NCBI GenBank assembly: GCA_021771815.1 | Contig: JAETOE010000028.1 | Coordinates: 1 to 50,335, forward strand | Source of the DNA: Roseburia hominis | GTDB taxonomy: Bacteria; Bacillota; Clostridia; Lachnospirales; Lachnospiraceae | DNA length: 50,335 nt | Direction: 5' to 3' | Shown here: piece by piece, positions 24,267 through 34,383 of the stretch | Layout: each line of letters starts with the position of its first letter | Position numbering within the stretch: position 1 is the first letter of the stretch | Notes under the pieces: model-generated | What the model was told of the DNA's origin: nothing | Databases searched by the model: none | The model's input: only the letters and a program-made list of their open reading frames with translations | Translations under genes and position numbers: made by a program

Positions 24267-25628
24267 GTCGTAATAACAGATGGTCTCTATGGTGTGCGGC
24301 GCAAGCTTACCGCATATGCCTTTTCCCGTTTCCCGCAGGGTATATTCCTGTTCTTTCTCCGACTGGTTGAGGAGTACCACTACGCGCTCGCCGTCCGGGT
24401 TTACAAAGCCTGTGACCCCGATCGCGTCGGTATAGCGGCTCGTGCCGATGCGCACCGCGCCCTCCCGGATGTAACGGCTGAAATGTCCGATATAATAGTA
24501 GGAAAGCCGCTTCTCATAGGTATCAGCCTTCTCGTCGCACATGATGGGCGCCGCACAGAAATTCCCAACATGATTCGGCCCGCCCTCACTGTCCAGGAGC
24601 AGATTCCAGTCCAGCGAAGCACTGATTCCGGCATTTAAATTGCCTAAGATGTCATGCGCATACATTTCCGCCTTCTGCACCTCACCGGAATCCGCAAAAC
24701 GCGAGTACTCCACGCAGCCCTCGGAGAAGAAAATCTCCATTTCGGGATATTTCCTTCGCACCATCTCAAGCGTTTCAAAATGATCGCCGGTATACCAGTG
24801 CACCGCTTCGCCCGCCACATACTTTCTCGTCTCCTCATCGGCAACCACTTCCCGAAATCTCTGATAAGCCTCCTCCTTATTGTGATCCCACACAAAGATT
24901 CCGACGTCGGAAAGTCCTTCACGCTCTAAGGTCGGTCCCAGATAATCCCTTACGAACATTCCTTCCTCTGCGGACGTATAAACGCAGGAATCCCATGTCT
25001 GCACTGCCATCGGCTCATTCTGTACCGTCAGCCACCGGATATCCACGCCTTCGCTTCGGTAGGCGCGGATAAATTTCACAAAATAATCTGCCCATGTCTG
25101 ATAATATTCGCGCTTTAATTTCCCGCCATGATTCATCTCTCCGTTGGTCTTCATAAAAGCCGGCGGCGACCACGGGGACATGAGGAATTTGATTCCTGCC
25201 TTATCTGTTTCCTGCATCCCGGACAGGCTGTGCGTCTTTTTGGCGTCTGCAATCATCGGAAGAATCTCCGCCTTATCATGGCTGATATCAAAAGTCTTAA
25301 GTTCTGCATCGCCCTCCTCAATATAGGTATAATTGCCAAGGGCAAAGTCGCAGCTATTCATATGGATGCGCCCCATGTTATAGCGCAGCCCGCTCTTGCC
25401 ATAGTACGCTTCCATGATTTCCTGTTTCTTTGGTTCGCTCATCTGTCCGTAAATATGTGCCGCCGCCTCCGTAAAAGCGCCGCCAAAGCCGCGGAATGTC
25501 TGGTACTCCACGTCCGGGCAGACATTCACCACATGCATGCAGTCCGTCATCTCCCTCCGCTCGAGCTTCTGTTCTTCCCAAAAACGCCCCTGTTTTCCAT
25601 CTGTTGTGATCACTGTGATCCGACTCAT
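24264..25628 (-). CDS. Glycoside hydrolase family 30 enzyme
   Basis: A 454-residue retaining beta-glycosidase of clan GH-A. Acid/base Glu205 in TVQNEP and nucleophile Glu303 in FSEGCVE are present; the N-terminal FRGFGGAFTEAAA and RIHMNSCDFALGNY are family signatures. A short beta-domain closes the C-terminus. No signal peptide, so it acts in the cytoplasm on imported oligosaccharides. GH30 includes beta-1,6-glucanases and glucosylceramidase-like enzymes; in this locus removal of beta-1,6-linked glucose is plausible but not shown. GGAGG precedes the start, 48 bases after the preceding gene. Confidence 0.9.
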   Translation of the reverse strand: MSRITVITTDGKQGRFWEEQKLERREMTDCMHVVNVCPDVEYQTFRGFGGAFTEAAAHIYGQMSEPKKQEIMEAYYGKSGLRYNMGRIHMNSCDFALGNYTYIEEGDAELKTFDISHDKAEILPMIADAKKTHSLSGMQETDKAGIKFLMSPWSPPAFMKTNGEMNHGGKLKREYYQTWADYFVKFIRAYRSEGVDIRWLTVQNEPMAVQTWDSCVYTSAEEGMFVRDYLGPTLEREGLSDVGIFVWDHNKEEAYQRFREVVADEETRKYVAGEAVHWYTGDHFETLEMVRRKYPEMEIFFSEGCVEYSRFADSGEVQKAEMYAHDILGNLNAGISASLDWNLLLDSEGGPNHVGNFCAAPIMCDEKADTYEKRLSYYYIGHFSRYIREGAVRIGTSRYTDAIGVTGFVNPDGERVVVLLNQSEKEQEYTLRETGKGICGKLAPHTIETICYYD

Positions 25629-25676
25629 TTAGCTTCCTCCGTTTCTTTCTTCTTGTTCCGGCAGATTTCCGTACCG

Positions 25677-28600
25677 TCAGCCGATTTCTATTATAATCTC
25701 TGCCACCCTGCCCTTACGGATATCCTCTGCAAGCGTTCCCTGCGCATAGGAAAGCTTCGTATCCGCCACGGTTCCGTTATGGTAAAGGAACTTCATCCCC
25801 TTTATCTCATAGCCGCCCGGAATGTAATCCTTCACGTCCGCAAAATGATAGTTCACCTTTACACCGGAAAGCATCGTCGTCTCCAGAATGCCGTTTTCCG
25901 GTATCAGATAAGCAGGCACTGCAGGCTCCGGCGAAAACGCAAGTTCTCCATTCTTCACCGTAAAAATATGGGAACCGAACATCATCAGCTTCCACATGCT
26001 GATGAACTCGATCGTAGAACCGCTCAGACGCGCCACAAAACCCTTGCCGTGGTATGCCTGATTCGGATTCTTGCTGCTTGCGATAAACGATGAATTTTCA
26101 TAGATGCTCCTGCCGTATACCTTCGGGTCTAAAAACGGCACTGCCGCATTGTGAAAATCCTCGAAAAACTCCGTATAAAGTCCGCTGCGCAAAAGTTCTA
26201 AGAGATATTTGTACTCCATGTGCAGCCAGATCGACTCGTTTTCCAGCCACCCCGGCGTGAATGCCCGCGCGCGCCCCAGCTCGAAGGAAGCGTCCTGCAA
26301 AGAAGCGTTGACCTTGTACATCGACAGCTTCGTATCATAGAGATCGCTGTTCTTCACATGCTCATACAGCGCGCGCTTTGTCTCCTTCTCCTCGTTAAGC
26401 TTTAAGTATCGCACCGGCCCCTCCAGAAAATACGGCACAGGTTTCACGGTAAATGCCAGCGGGCGGATGCCCTCTGCCGTCACTTCATATCTTGGCACCT
26501 CATAGGTAAAGTACGTCGGGCAAATGCCGCCGCCGAGCTTTACCGCCTTTGCAATTCCCAGCTTTACAATTGTAAGAAAGCTTCCAAGTACCTCCGCCAG
26601 ATTCCCTGAGGAAAAACTCATCTTTTTGCCGGAAATTCCGCTGAAGGTCTTATCCCGGTACATTTCCTTTACATCGTTGATCCTGTTCCAGAAGGAGAGC
26701 ACCATATCCTGTGTCTTTAACGTCTCTCCCTCAATGCGGCAGATCAGATGCAGCTCGTCGATCAGACATCCCAGTTCCTCGATCACGCGGATTTCGCCCG
26801 GATATTTTTGCAGCGCTCCGACGGTGTACTCTAACATCCGACAAAGCTCGTAAGTCTCCGCCATGGAGGAGCCGAACATCCCCGGCATGCCGTTTAGGGC
26901 GTCATACCAGCCCGGCTTTCCGCCCTCCATCTCGACACCCATTCCGTAAGCGTCAAGCGTCGCGAACTTCATCGCACAAAGGAGCACGAGTTTCTCAAAT
27001 AAAGACATATGAAGAATTTCGCCCTTGCCGTACTCCGTGCGCACAAGCTTCTCCTGCGTATCGCGTCTGGTGGCCTCGTTTAGCGCATGGTACTGGCGCA
27101 GACCATTTTCCGTCTCCGCATAGCGCGCCATCCGGCGGTTAACATTCACCTGTGCAAGGAAACAGGTATAATCCTCCTCATAGAGCATCTCCCTTTCCTG
27201 CTCCGGGAAAATCTCCAGATAATCCAGAATCAGATCCAGATTATAGGTCCAGTGATCGCTCCAGTAGCCTTCTCCGAAGTTCCCGTTCACAAGACTCTCC
27301 GAAAAATCAATGATCTGGAAGAACAACGATTCATTCCATGCGTCGCCGAACACCGCCTCCATCTTGCGGCAGAGCGCCCCCGGCGTAAATGCCTTTGTGG
27401 TAAACGCGGTCAGTTCCTCCTTCTTCGCCTTATCCAGCCCCTCAAACAACTGTCCTGCCGTCTCCGGCTTCAACTGGTAGGTCAACTTCTCCACACCGAG
27501 CGGGTTGTAGCCGTCCAACTGGATCAGGCTATAAAATTCCTTGATATTCTCTCTTCCTACAAACGGCGCGAAAAAGGTATCGCATCTGCGGTTCTGATTC
27601 ACATCCCGGAAATTGCCGTTGCCCTGGGAATAGAACTCCGGCAGCATGGAAAAATAATTGTAATCCCGCTCTAAATCTCCGTGCTTTCTGGAATAAACAT
27701 AAAATATTTTATTGCTGCCAAGCCGCATCGGATAGCCGCCTCTTAGAACGTTATCCATATAGGTATATTTACAGTAAGCGTCAAAATCCGCGGACGCCGT
27801 GTGTGTGTCGATTCCGGCGCAAAGCTCTTTTACCAGCTCATCCGCCTCTCTTTTCTTCGTCTCGAAGTAATCGCAGTCCTTTTTCTCTGCAAAAAAGCTC
27901 TCCAGAAGCTCTTTTCTCTCCACCTGACCGATCATCTCATAGAGCGTTATGCTCTCCCCTGCCGCAAGTTCCCGCTCCACGCCGTAGAAGCTGCACGGAA
28001 GCTGGTTTGTCGTAATCTGCTCCATCAGCGAAAGCTCTGCGAGAGGCTTCTCCTCAAAGCCCACCGCCCTGCGCATGGAGGTATCATAGGAGAACACCAG
28101 CATCGGATCGACGATCGGCACAAGCAGCTTACCGTCGGAAAGCGTACCCGCGGTAAAATTGCCTCCCTCGATTTTCGTGACCGCAGCGGTATCATCCATG
28201 CTGGCGCGCACTCTGAAATACGGCAGTCCCGTCCCGCTGTCCTCGACCTGCATCCACGCCTTTGCCGTCTGTCCCATATTCTTCATGCTGTCAATTCCCA
28301 CCCCGTAAGGAATGACGGCAGGCATACCGTCGAGGAGTTCAAGCCGCATCGTCTCCTGAGAGATATTCTGTACGCAGACCTTGCGCACCAACGCTCCAAG
28401 GTTCTCCCCCGGCAGTGTAAAATAGGTCACATGCGTAAGTATCCCCGTCGCCTCATTCCGCTCCTCGATCTCAAGTCCGTTTGCGGCAATCTGCATACAG
28501 TGGGGAACCGTCTCGTCCGAAAACGCCTCCGTCACGACCCCGTTTTTCTTAAGGAATGTGCGAAAACCTGTCGTCTTGACATTCTGATACGCCTGGTGCG

Positions 28601-28787
28601 CCGGATAGAATTCCATGATCGCATGATCCTTGTTGTCAACGCCAAAGCTTACCACGCACTGCCCGCGATTCACATAATAGCACCAGATCGGAATGCCGCG
28701 GATCCCGGAGATTCCCGGAAGAAAGCTTGCAAAGGTGGACTCCCTTCCATAATTTTTCATCATAAAATTGTCTGACTGTCTTATCAT
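25677..28787 (-). CDS. Clan GH-Q phosphorylase-like enzyme, probably GH161-type
   Basis: A 1036-residue cytoplasmic protein related to the GH94/GH149/GH161 inverting phosphorylases, which split beta-glucans with phosphate to give glucose 1-phosphate. An N-terminal beta-sandwich starts near [19 protein letters not shown]. The (alpha/alpha)6 domain holds FREYS-like segments such as [18 protein letters not shown] and [15 protein letters not shown]. Length near 1000-1100 and these motifs recall beta-1,3-oligoglucan phosphorylases (GH161) or 1,2-beta-oligoglucan phosphorylases (GH94); I cannot decide by eye. GAGAGG lies before the start. It is in one unit with the GH94-like and GH30 genes. Confidence 0.7.
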   Translation of the reverse strand: MIRQSDNFMMKNYGRESTFASFLPGISGIRGIPIWCYYVNRGQCVVSFGVDNKDHAIMEFYPAHQAYQNVKTTGFRTFLKKNGVVTEAFSDETVPHCMQIAANGLEIEERNEATGILTHVTYFTLPGENLGALVRKVCVQNISQETMRLELLDGMPAVIPYGVGIDSMKNMGQTAKAWMQVEDSGTGLPYFRVRASMDDTAAVTKIEGGNFTAGTLSDGKLLVPIVDPMLVFSYDTSMRRAVGFEEKPLAELSLMEQITTNQLPCSFYGVERELAAGESITLYEMIGQVERKELLESFFAEKKDCDYFETKKREADELVKELCAGIDTHTASADFDAYCKYTYMDNVLRGGYPMRLGSNKIFYVYSRKHGDLERDYNYFSMLPEFYSQGNGNFRDVNQNRRCDTFFAPFVGRENIKEFYSLIQLDGYNPLGVEKLTYQLKPETAGQLFEGLDKAKKEELTAFTTKAFTPGALCRKMEAVFGDAWNESLFFQIIDFSESLVNGNFGEGYWSDHWTYNLDLILDYLEIFPEQEREMLYEEDYTCFLAQVNVNRRMARYAETENGLRQYHALNEATRRDTQEKLVRTEYGKGEILHMSLFEKLVLLCAMKFATLDAYGMGVEMEGGKPGWYDALNGMPGMFGSSMAETYELCRMLEYTVGALQKYPGEIRVIEELGCLIDELHLICRIEGETLKTQDMVLSFWNRINDVKEMYRDKTFSGISGKKMSFSSGNLAEVLGSFLTIVKLGIAKAVKLGGGICPTYFTYEVPRYEVTAEGIRPLAFTVKPVPYFLEGPVRYLKLNEEKETKRALYEHVKNSDLYDTKLSMYKVNASLQDASFELGRARAFTPGWLENESIWLHMEYKYLLELLRSGLYTEFFEDFHNAAVPFLDPKVYGRSIYENSSFIASSKNPNQAYHGKGFVARLSGSTIEFISMWKLMMFGSHIFTVKNGELAFSPEPAVPAYLIPENGILETTMLSGVKVNYHFADVKDYIPGGYEIKGMKFLYHNGTVADTKLSYAQGTLAEDIRKGRVAEIIIEIG

Positions 28788-28851
28788 CTTCTCTGTCCTC
28801 TCATTCTTCTATTTTCTGGCTGATGCCGTCCCTCTCTTACCGTTTTTGTCC

Positions 28852-31671
28852 CTACAGGAGCGTAATCTCAAGCTGATGCGTCCCGTCTGCCGTAAGCCCT
28901 GCAATCAGCCTCTCCGGCAGTTCCACTGCCGCGCCGTCCCGTTTGACGCCGCACTGTGCGGCCTCTGACGCACCGTCTCGCATAACGCCGCGCTGTACTG
29001 TCTCCGTCGCGATATTCTCCATGGCAAGTTCCTCACCGTCCAACGTCACGCCTGCAATCCGGTACTCTCCGTACTCCTTCGCCCCGGCGTTGCGGTAACA
29101 GATGTTCCAATGCTTTCCGCCAAAGTCAAGCTGCAGACAAGCTTCTCCATTTGCATCGAACTGTTCCTTTAGAAGCTTCGGCTCTATCATAAGATTTCCA
29201 AGCTCTCCCCTGACGCCGTACATCTGCGTGATGACCGTCAGCATATACCAGCTTGCCGCTCCGGTCAGGTAATGATAAAGTCCTCTTCCCCTGCCGTTAA
29301 AGTACTCCGGGATTCCCGGATAGATACGGCTGCGCTCAAAGTCCATCGCCTGCTCATAGAGCGCTGCAAGCGCCTTGTAGCCTTCCTTTGCATATCCTCT
29401 GCCGTAGAGCGCGTTCGCGTACATCACCGCCATGTGGGAGAATACCGCCCCGTTTTCTTTCTCTCCGTATGCAAATCCGAACATTCTGCCCAGATCGAGC
29501 TTTACCTCGCCAAAATCCGTGTTCAGCCGGTAGCCGCCGAGTTCCTTCTTATAGAGATAACGGTCAGCGCTCTTTGCAATCTTCGCAATCTGATCATCCG
29601 AAGCCGTGCCTGCCATGACAGAAAAGACCTGCCCGGTCAGCATCATGCGCACGCCCGAATCAAATTCTCCCTCCACGCGCTCACCGTGATCGTCATAGTA
29701 GCCGTTGAACCATCCGTTGCCTTCCGCATCCTCTACCCACTCTGTCTTCCTGATATGCTCTCTGATCCACTCCGCCTTGTGCCTTAAGCCTGCTGCAAGC
29801 TCTGTCACAAAAATCTCTGCCTTCTCACCATCAATATCGTGGATGCAGGTATCCATGTACTGCGCAAGAAGCCGCTGCTTTTCTTCAATGGAATCATACA
29901 GCGCCGGATCGTCGGTAAGCAGCGTGATAAGTTCCTTTGAAATCGTAACCGTAGCCCAGATTTCCTTATCCTCCGCCGCCTTTTGACCGGTTCTGTTCTT
30001 CCGCTCATTTGCGAGCGCCTCCACCAATTCTGCAAGATCACTTAAGTTGCCCGCATACGCGTTGGTGAACGCCACACTCTCGCCGCGCTCCTTCGCCATG
30101 TCAAGCGCGTCGTTCCAGTCTGCCCCGCGCAATCTCATATGTCCGTGCTCCCCCACCTCGTAGAACGCGGTGAGGTTCTGAATCAGCAGATGTTCTAAGA
30201 CGGTTCCCTTATAGACTACGCCCTGCTTCGTCTTCTGCATACATCCGTATTCTTCGTTCCAATCCGTATCGGTTTTCGTTCCTCTTGCCGCCTGCTTATC
30301 CTTAAAGTAGGCGATCTCCTCCTCTAAAATCCCAATGTCCCCGGTCTGATCGATATAAAGCTTCGTCGTCATAAGCGGCCATACGCCGTGATCCATCCAT
30401 ACGCGCGTGATGTTATTGCGGTCTGCGACAAATTCTCCCGGTCTGCTTCCGATGATCGTCGCATTGCTTCCGTCCATGCGGACGCCGCCAAAGTTGTCAA
30501 GCAGCATCCCACGGACCCCATCCGGGTTCATCAAAAGCAGCGCCAGACAATCCTGCCAGAGATCTCTCCAGCCTCTTCCGCCCTTGCCGTAATCATGGTG
30601 CGGCAAGAACGAACAGCCGAAAATTCTTCTTAAGATCGGCTGAAAGCTCACCCAATACATGAATGCGTCAAACCTCTGATCCCCGGTGTGACAGGAGACA
30701 TTTACCTTCTTCTGCCAGTAGTCCTTTACCCGCAAAAGTTCTGCCTCCGTCTTTTCTTTTGTCCGATAACGCTCTGTGATTTCCGGTATCTTCTCCGGCT
30801 CTTCCGTGATTCCCATCACAATCGTAAAGCTTGTACTCTCACCCGCCAGAAGTGAAACCTCCGGGAAACGCAGCCCGCCCATCGCTTCCGTCCCTGCAAG
30901 GCTGCTTCCCGCCGGAATGCCCGCGCGGTCTTCGATTACGGCTCGCGGACAGTCAAAGCTTCCGCCCTCACCGATATAATCCTCCACCGACGGATAGAAA
31001 TCGACCGGAGTCCTGCCGTCTTTCATATAACCGCAGACAAAATACGTCTTATTATTTCTCTGGTGTCCTCTCTCGTCAAAGGATAAGGTCGGCGTTACAA
31101 GTACGCCGTTCTCCGTCGTCGTTATACGGTGCAGCAGAGACGTCACATGTCTGTGATCTCTTAGGTTATCCGCGCTTCTGCCGTATATCGGGATTGCTGC
31201 GGTCGGCGTAAAATCCACACGCATATTCCCTGCGTTGCGAAGCTTCACATACATGATTTCCACATTTTCATCCACCGCCGCAAAGGAGGTGACTTCCGCC
31301 TCAAGCTGGTATTTATCCGATCTGCGCGTTACGGTCTGCCACATCAGCCCCGCGGTAAGCCAGCTCTTATCCTGACAATCCGTAAAACGCTTTGCCGTCT
31401 CCTCCGCCGACGCACCCGTCACCGACCAGCTCCCGCGCTGTTTCACATGACACCAGAAATTTCTCGTGCTACGATTGTTATGCAGATTCTCGATGCTTAC
31501 AGGTTCAAGCAGAAAGCTGTTCTGATCAAGCTTGCAGTCTCCGCCCAGGTTCGGCGCTATGGCGCTTTTCATTCCCTGCTCACCCGCTAACGGGAAATAA
31601 AGCCCGCTGTAATTTTCCGGCTTCTCTAATGTAAACGTTCCTTTCTCATCAAGGATACGATATGATTCCAT
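28852..31671 (-). CDS. GH94 beta-glucoside phosphorylase, laminaribiose/cellobiose phosphorylase-like
   Basis: A 939-residue cytoplasmic phosphorylase. The GH94 hallmarks are RGWRDLWQDCLALL (about 366) and RGADWNDALDM (about 515), the latter carrying the general-acid Asp. N-terminal beta-sandwich and C-terminal jelly-roll flank the helical barrel. Its length is close to that of laminaribiose phosphorylase. I chose the ATG at 31671 (MESYRIL) after GGAGGAG; the longer frame lacks a site. Near the C-terminus a degenerate repeat (QRGVMRDGASEAAQ, QCGVKRDGAAVELP) looks like a small lineage-specific insertion. First gene of the intracellular enzyme unit. Confidence 0.85.
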   Translation of the reverse strand: MESYRILDEKGTFTLEKPENYSGLYFPLAGEQGMKSAIAPNLGGDCKLDQNSFLLEPVSIENLHNNRSTRNFWCHVKQRGSWSVTGASAEETAKRFTDCQDKSWLTAGLMWQTVTRRSDKYQLEAEVTSFAAVDENVEIMYVKLRNAGNMRVDFTPTAAIPIYGRSADNLRDHRHVTSLLHRITTTENGVLVTPTLSFDERGHQRNNKTYFVCGYMKDGRTPVDFYPSVEDYIGEGGSFDCPRAVIEDRAGIPAGSSLAGTEAMGGLRFPEVSLLAGESTSFTIVMGITEEPEKIPEITERYRTKEKTEAELLRVKDYWQKKVNVSCHTGDQRFDAFMYWVSFQPILRRIFGCSFLPHHDYGKGGRGWRDLWQDCLALLLMNPDGVRGMLLDNFGGVRMDGSNATIIGSRPGEFVADRNNITRVWMDHGVWPLMTTKLYIDQTGDIGILEEEIAYFKDKQAARGTKTDTDWNEEYGCMQKTKQGVVYKGTVLEHLLIQNLTAFYEVGEHGHMRLRGADWNDALDMAKERGESVAFTNAYAGNLSDLAELVEALANERKNRTGQKAAEDKEIWATVTISKELITLLTDDPALYDSIEEKQRLLAQYMDTCIHDIDGEKAEIFVTELAAGLRHKAEWIREHIRKTEWVEDAEGNGWFNGYYDDHGERVEGEFDSGVRMMLTGQVFSVMAGTASDDQIAKIAKSADRYLYKKELGGYRLNTDFGEVKLDLGRMFGFAYGEKENGAVFSHMAVMYANALYGRGYAKEGYKALAALYEQAMDFERSRIYPGIPEYFNGRGRGLYHYLTGAASWYMLTVITQMYGVRGELGNLMIEPKLLKEQFDANGEACLQLDFGGKHWNICYRNAGAKEYGEYRIAGVTLDGEELAMENIATETVQRGVMRDGASEAAQCGVKRDGAAVELPERLIAGLTADGTHQLEITLL

Positions 31672-31725
31672 GTTATACTCCTCCTTTTCCCTTTCTACTG
31701 CCATTCTATAAAAAAGAGGGGAATC

Positions 31726-31764
31726 AAAAAAAGATACCTTTTTTTAGAGAGGTATCTTTTTTTC
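31726..31764 (-). promoter_or_regulatory. Inverted AGATACCT elements before the GH94 gene
   Basis: AGATACCT occurs at 31732-31739 on the plus strand and 31757-31750 on the minus strand, each flanked by seven A or T, forming a large A/T-ended inverted repeat. It could be a weak terminator for the GH55-like gene (a U-run follows) or an operator; both are possible. It sits about 60 bases before the GH94 ribosome site. A TATAGA -10 without a clear -35 lies between. Confidence 0.5.
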
Positions 31765-31774
31765 GATTCATCTT

Positions 31775-33631
31775 CTATTTTTGTATGCCGTTCTCATACT
31801 CGCAGATGACCTGCCGCTGTCCCGCCGCCGTCACCGCTTCTCCGCTGTCATTGATGACATGCTCCATACCGGGATAGCCCGTCAGCATGACCGTGCAGAT
31901 ATTATGTACCTTCACGCCCTCGCGGTCCGGTATCTCCATTGCCGAATGCAGATTGACCGCAGTGTCCCTGTTGTATAAATATATGCCAAGTCCCCATGCC
32001 TCGAACTGTTCCACCTCATCCGCCACGAAAAAGGATGCATACCCGTCCACAGCCCCGTCATGACTCTTCCATGCCGCCTGACCCGGCACATCATAAGGAA
32101 TCTCGCTCTGGTACATATACACTCTGCCGTTCTGTCCGTTCCACACGGTCTGATATTTTTCAAAATGCTCCACCATCAGCCCGTATATCGTTACGTTATC
32201 TCCGTTTACCACAATTCCCGTATCGGCGGTATTTTTATCCCAGGCGACCATATCCCCGTGATCCGCCCGCCATACCCAGAAGTTGTCTCCGACAACATTG
32301 CTGCTGTGAATCGTAACACAGCACTTTGCCTTCGCCGGCTGCTTTGTCTCTGCTCCCCCTACCCGAAAAAACAGATCCGAAAGCGTGATAAACGTTCTGT
32401 CGTTCTTCTCCCCGGCTGCTGCGGTCTTCTCTTTAGCAATCGCAGTTTTCTCCTGCGTTTTCATCGGCTCTTTCGAAGCATAAGCCGGATCGCCCACTAC
32501 GAGAAGCTGTCCGGACTCCGTCTCCCCCGCGTCGAACAGGATTCCCGCTATAATAAGCCCTGTGACATCCGCCGTTTCTATACATGCATTGCCGTTTACG
32601 GGCTTCAGTGTGGCAAGCCCCATCCCCAGTACGATCATATTCGGATTCGTTACAACAAGCGCCTCTTCTAACTCATAGATACCGGGCGTAAGCAGCAGAT
32701 GCTTCCCCTTGGCAAGCGCGGCATTCATTGTCTCTGCCGTGTCGTCTCCCGCCTTGGCAACGTAAAATTCACGGATCGGAATTTTCTCTCCTTTGACCCC
32801 GTTCTGCCATGATACGCCTGCCGCATTCTCCCGCACCTTTGGAACATAGACCTGATAGCCCGCTTCCTCGTCATAGATCAAAAACGGTTTCTCCTGTATC
32901 ACCGGCGTCTCTTCCACCTCCGTATAAGGGATTGCCGGCCATCTGCCCTCCGGCGTCTTGCCCTCCTCTGTGCCCACGAAGACCATATTCCAGTTCGATC
33001 CCATCCATGCCTTCCAGTTACAATTGCGTGACAGCCACTGCTGCTGTGAACCGGAATCGGTCATCAGCTCCGTGTTGGAATCCGCGAGAAATCCTCCACT
33101 GCACCACCCGTAATTATCATGGAGAAACAATGCGCCGTCTATCTGTGTCCGGCGCATAAAAGTAGCCTGTGACACCGCCCACATGGTGTTGCTTCCGATC
33201 TCGATATTTTCCACGCCTCTCCAGAAATTACAGCAGGCATTGTGATTATTCGGATCATCCCCAAGCCATGCAGCCGTACATTGCAGACCAGGAATCCTCG
33301 TATCGGCCGGCAGCTCGCCAAGTCCCGCCACCTGTGTGTAGAAGCCGACGTTCACCCCGATATCCTCCTCATACACGCCCGGCATAAAGTAAACGGCATA
33401 CCGCTCCCCGCCGAACTGATTCTCCTCCTGCCGTTCATAGATGTCCTCCAATATCCGATTCACCTCACCCGGATCATCCTCCGGCGAGAACAAATATACA
33501 TTTTCGCCAAACAGTTCATTGTGATAATCCCTAATCTCCATGTCCTTTTCTCTCTCTCCCGTCGTCATACCGGCTCCTGCGAGCGCCAGACACATGATCC
33601 CGACCACTCCCGCCTGTAAATATTTCTTCAT
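31775..33631 (-). CDS. Secreted parallel beta-helix protein resembling GH55 glucanases
   Basis: A 618-residue protein with a hydrophobic N-terminal segment (residues 6-23) that looks like a signal peptide with cleavage near AGAG. The body reads as a tandem beta-helix: ILEDIYERQEENQFGGERYA, LLLTPGIYELEEALVVTNPN, VVNGDNVTIYGLMVEHFEKY. It closely resembles a family common in Actinobacteria and often labelled adenylyl cyclase or coagulation factor 5/8, whose fold is like GH55 beta-1,3-glucanases. Extracellular cleavage of glucan before import would fit the locus. The catalytic Glu cannot be assigned by eye. It has no CBM or surface anchor. Confidence 0.65.
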   Translation of the reverse strand: MKKYLQAGVVGIMCLALAGAGMTTGEREKDMEIRDYHNELFGENVYLFSPEDDPGEVNRILEDIYERQEENQFGGERYAVYFMPGVYEEDIGVNVGFYTQVAGLGELPADTRIPGLQCTAAWLGDDPNNHNACCNFWRGVENIEIGSNTMWAVSQATFMRRTQIDGALFLHDNYGWCSGGFLADSNTELMTDSGSQQQWLSRNCNWKAWMGSNWNMVFVGTEEGKTPEGRWPAIPYTEVEETPVIQEKPFLIYDEEAGYQVYVPKVRENAAGVSWQNGVKGEKIPIREFYVAKAGDDTAETMNAALAKGKHLLLTPGIYELEEALVVTNPNMIVLGMGLATLKPVNGNACIETADVTGLIIAGILFDAGETESGQLLVVGDPAYASKEPMKTQEKTAIAKEKTAAAGEKNDRTFITLSDLFFRVGGAETKQPAKAKCCVTIHSSNVVGDNFWVWRADHGDMVAWDKNTADTGIVVNGDNVTIYGLMVEHFEKYQTVWNGQNGRVYMYQSEIPYDVPGQAAWKSHDGAVDGYASFFVADEVEQFEAWGLGIYLYNRDTAVNLHSAMEIPDREGVKVHNICTVMLTGYPGMEHVINDSGEAVTAAGQRQVICEYENGIQK

Positions 33632-33752
33632 GCTAAGAATCCCCCAATCTTATCCTCTTGTGATAAACCCATTTTATAAAAATCCCTTCACAACCACGTT
33701 TTTCGATTTTCTGATATTATTATGCCGTATCCGTATTCTGATTTTCAGGTAC

Positions 33753-33779
33753 AAAATTTTAAATAAGGTATCTATTTTT
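33753..33779 (-). promoter_or_regulatory. AGATACCT element upstream of the GH55-like gene
   Basis: Minus strand: AAAAAT, AGATACCT (33773-33766), TATTTAAAATTTT. About 135 bases before the start codon. It aligns with the elements at 24247 and 31743 including the flanking A and T tracts. Confidence 0.4.
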
Positions 33780-33788
33780 CTTTATACC

Positions 33789-33820
33789 AAAAAAGGAGAA
33801 CGGCTGTTTCACCGCTCTCC
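33789..33820 (-). terminator. Rho-independent terminator of the spore coat gene pair
   Basis: GGAGAACGG (33795-33803) pairs with CCGCTCTCC (33812-33820) with one wobble; minus strand continues TTTTTT. It lies 15 bases after the stop at 33836. Confidence 0.85.
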
Positions 33821-33835
33821 TTCATCTTCGCTTAC

Positions 33836-34108
33836 CTATACGCTTTTTACACACTGCGCGAACTTCTGCTTCGCGCTCTGCACCTTGTTCGCCTCTGCAT
33901 CCGGCGTCGGGTAATACCCTCTCTGGTGCATCATGTTGAATACATTCTCCTGAATGGCATGCTCCTGCTCGAGGCAGTGAAGAATGGCGTCTCTCACACC
34001 GTCATGCACACACTCATTTGCAAATGTATTGTAGTTGTTCGTCGCTGTCTTTTCTGCAGTCAGCGCGTCTCCCAGAATCTCTTTGTCTGTATAAATCTGC
34101 TCTGTCAT
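33836..34108 (-). CDS. CotF-like spore coat protein
   Basis: A 90-residue ferritin-like helical protein of the CotF family. DKEILGDALTAEKTATNNYN and a second helix with CLEQEHAIQENVFNMMHQRG are characteristic, as is the C-terminal YYPTPDA. I chose the ATG at 34108 with AGGAGG five bases upstream. Second of two genes in a short unit; the stop of the first lies 20 bases before it. Its presence indicates a spore-former. Exact position in the coat is unknown. Confidence 0.85.
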   Translation of the reverse strand: MTEQIYTDKEILGDALTAEKTATNNYNTFANECVHDGVRDAILHCLEQEHAIQENVFNMMHQRGYYPTPDAEANKVQSAKQKFAQCVKSV

Positions 34109-34128
34109 CACATCCTCCTGTCCGGTTC

Positions 34129-34314
34129 TCAACCAAGCTGCGCATACAGCGCGTTAAAATGTCCCTGATGCTGATTGGAAATCTCTGTGAACTTAGCACT
34201 GATTTCCTGATCCTCCGTGTGCTCCGCAAGCATCTTGAACTTCTTGATCAATAGTTCCTCCTCGGTCAGCAGGTCATTTAACGCTGACAGTTCCTTTTCT
34301 GATATCTGACCCAT
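34129..34314 (-). CDS. Small spore-associated helical protein partnered with CotF-like protein
   Basis: A 61-residue two-helix protein (MGQISEKELSALNDLLTEEE; LIKKFKMLAEHTEDQEISAK) of the type often found directly before CotF-like genes in Clostridia. GGAGGTG precedes the ATG. It has no signal or membrane segment. The two helices are half of a ferritin-like bundle, so it may pair with the neighbouring product. Confidence 0.8.
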   Translation of the reverse strand: MGQISEKELSALNDLLTEEELLIKKFKMLAEHTEDQEISAKFTEISNQHQGHFNALYAQLG

Positions 34315-34383
34315 GTCACACCTCCATATCTGATTGACTTACCAATCCTAGTGTTGACATCAGACAGCTATTTTATGCACGTT

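Noticed and set aside
25128..26093. Plus-strand frame of 321 codons
   Set aside because: Crosses the gap between two well-supported minus-strand genes (GH30 and the GH-Q enzyme) and has no recognisable domain or ribosome site.
27801..28775. Plus-strand frame of 324 codons
   Set aside because: Antisense to the GH-Q enzyme; shadow frame.
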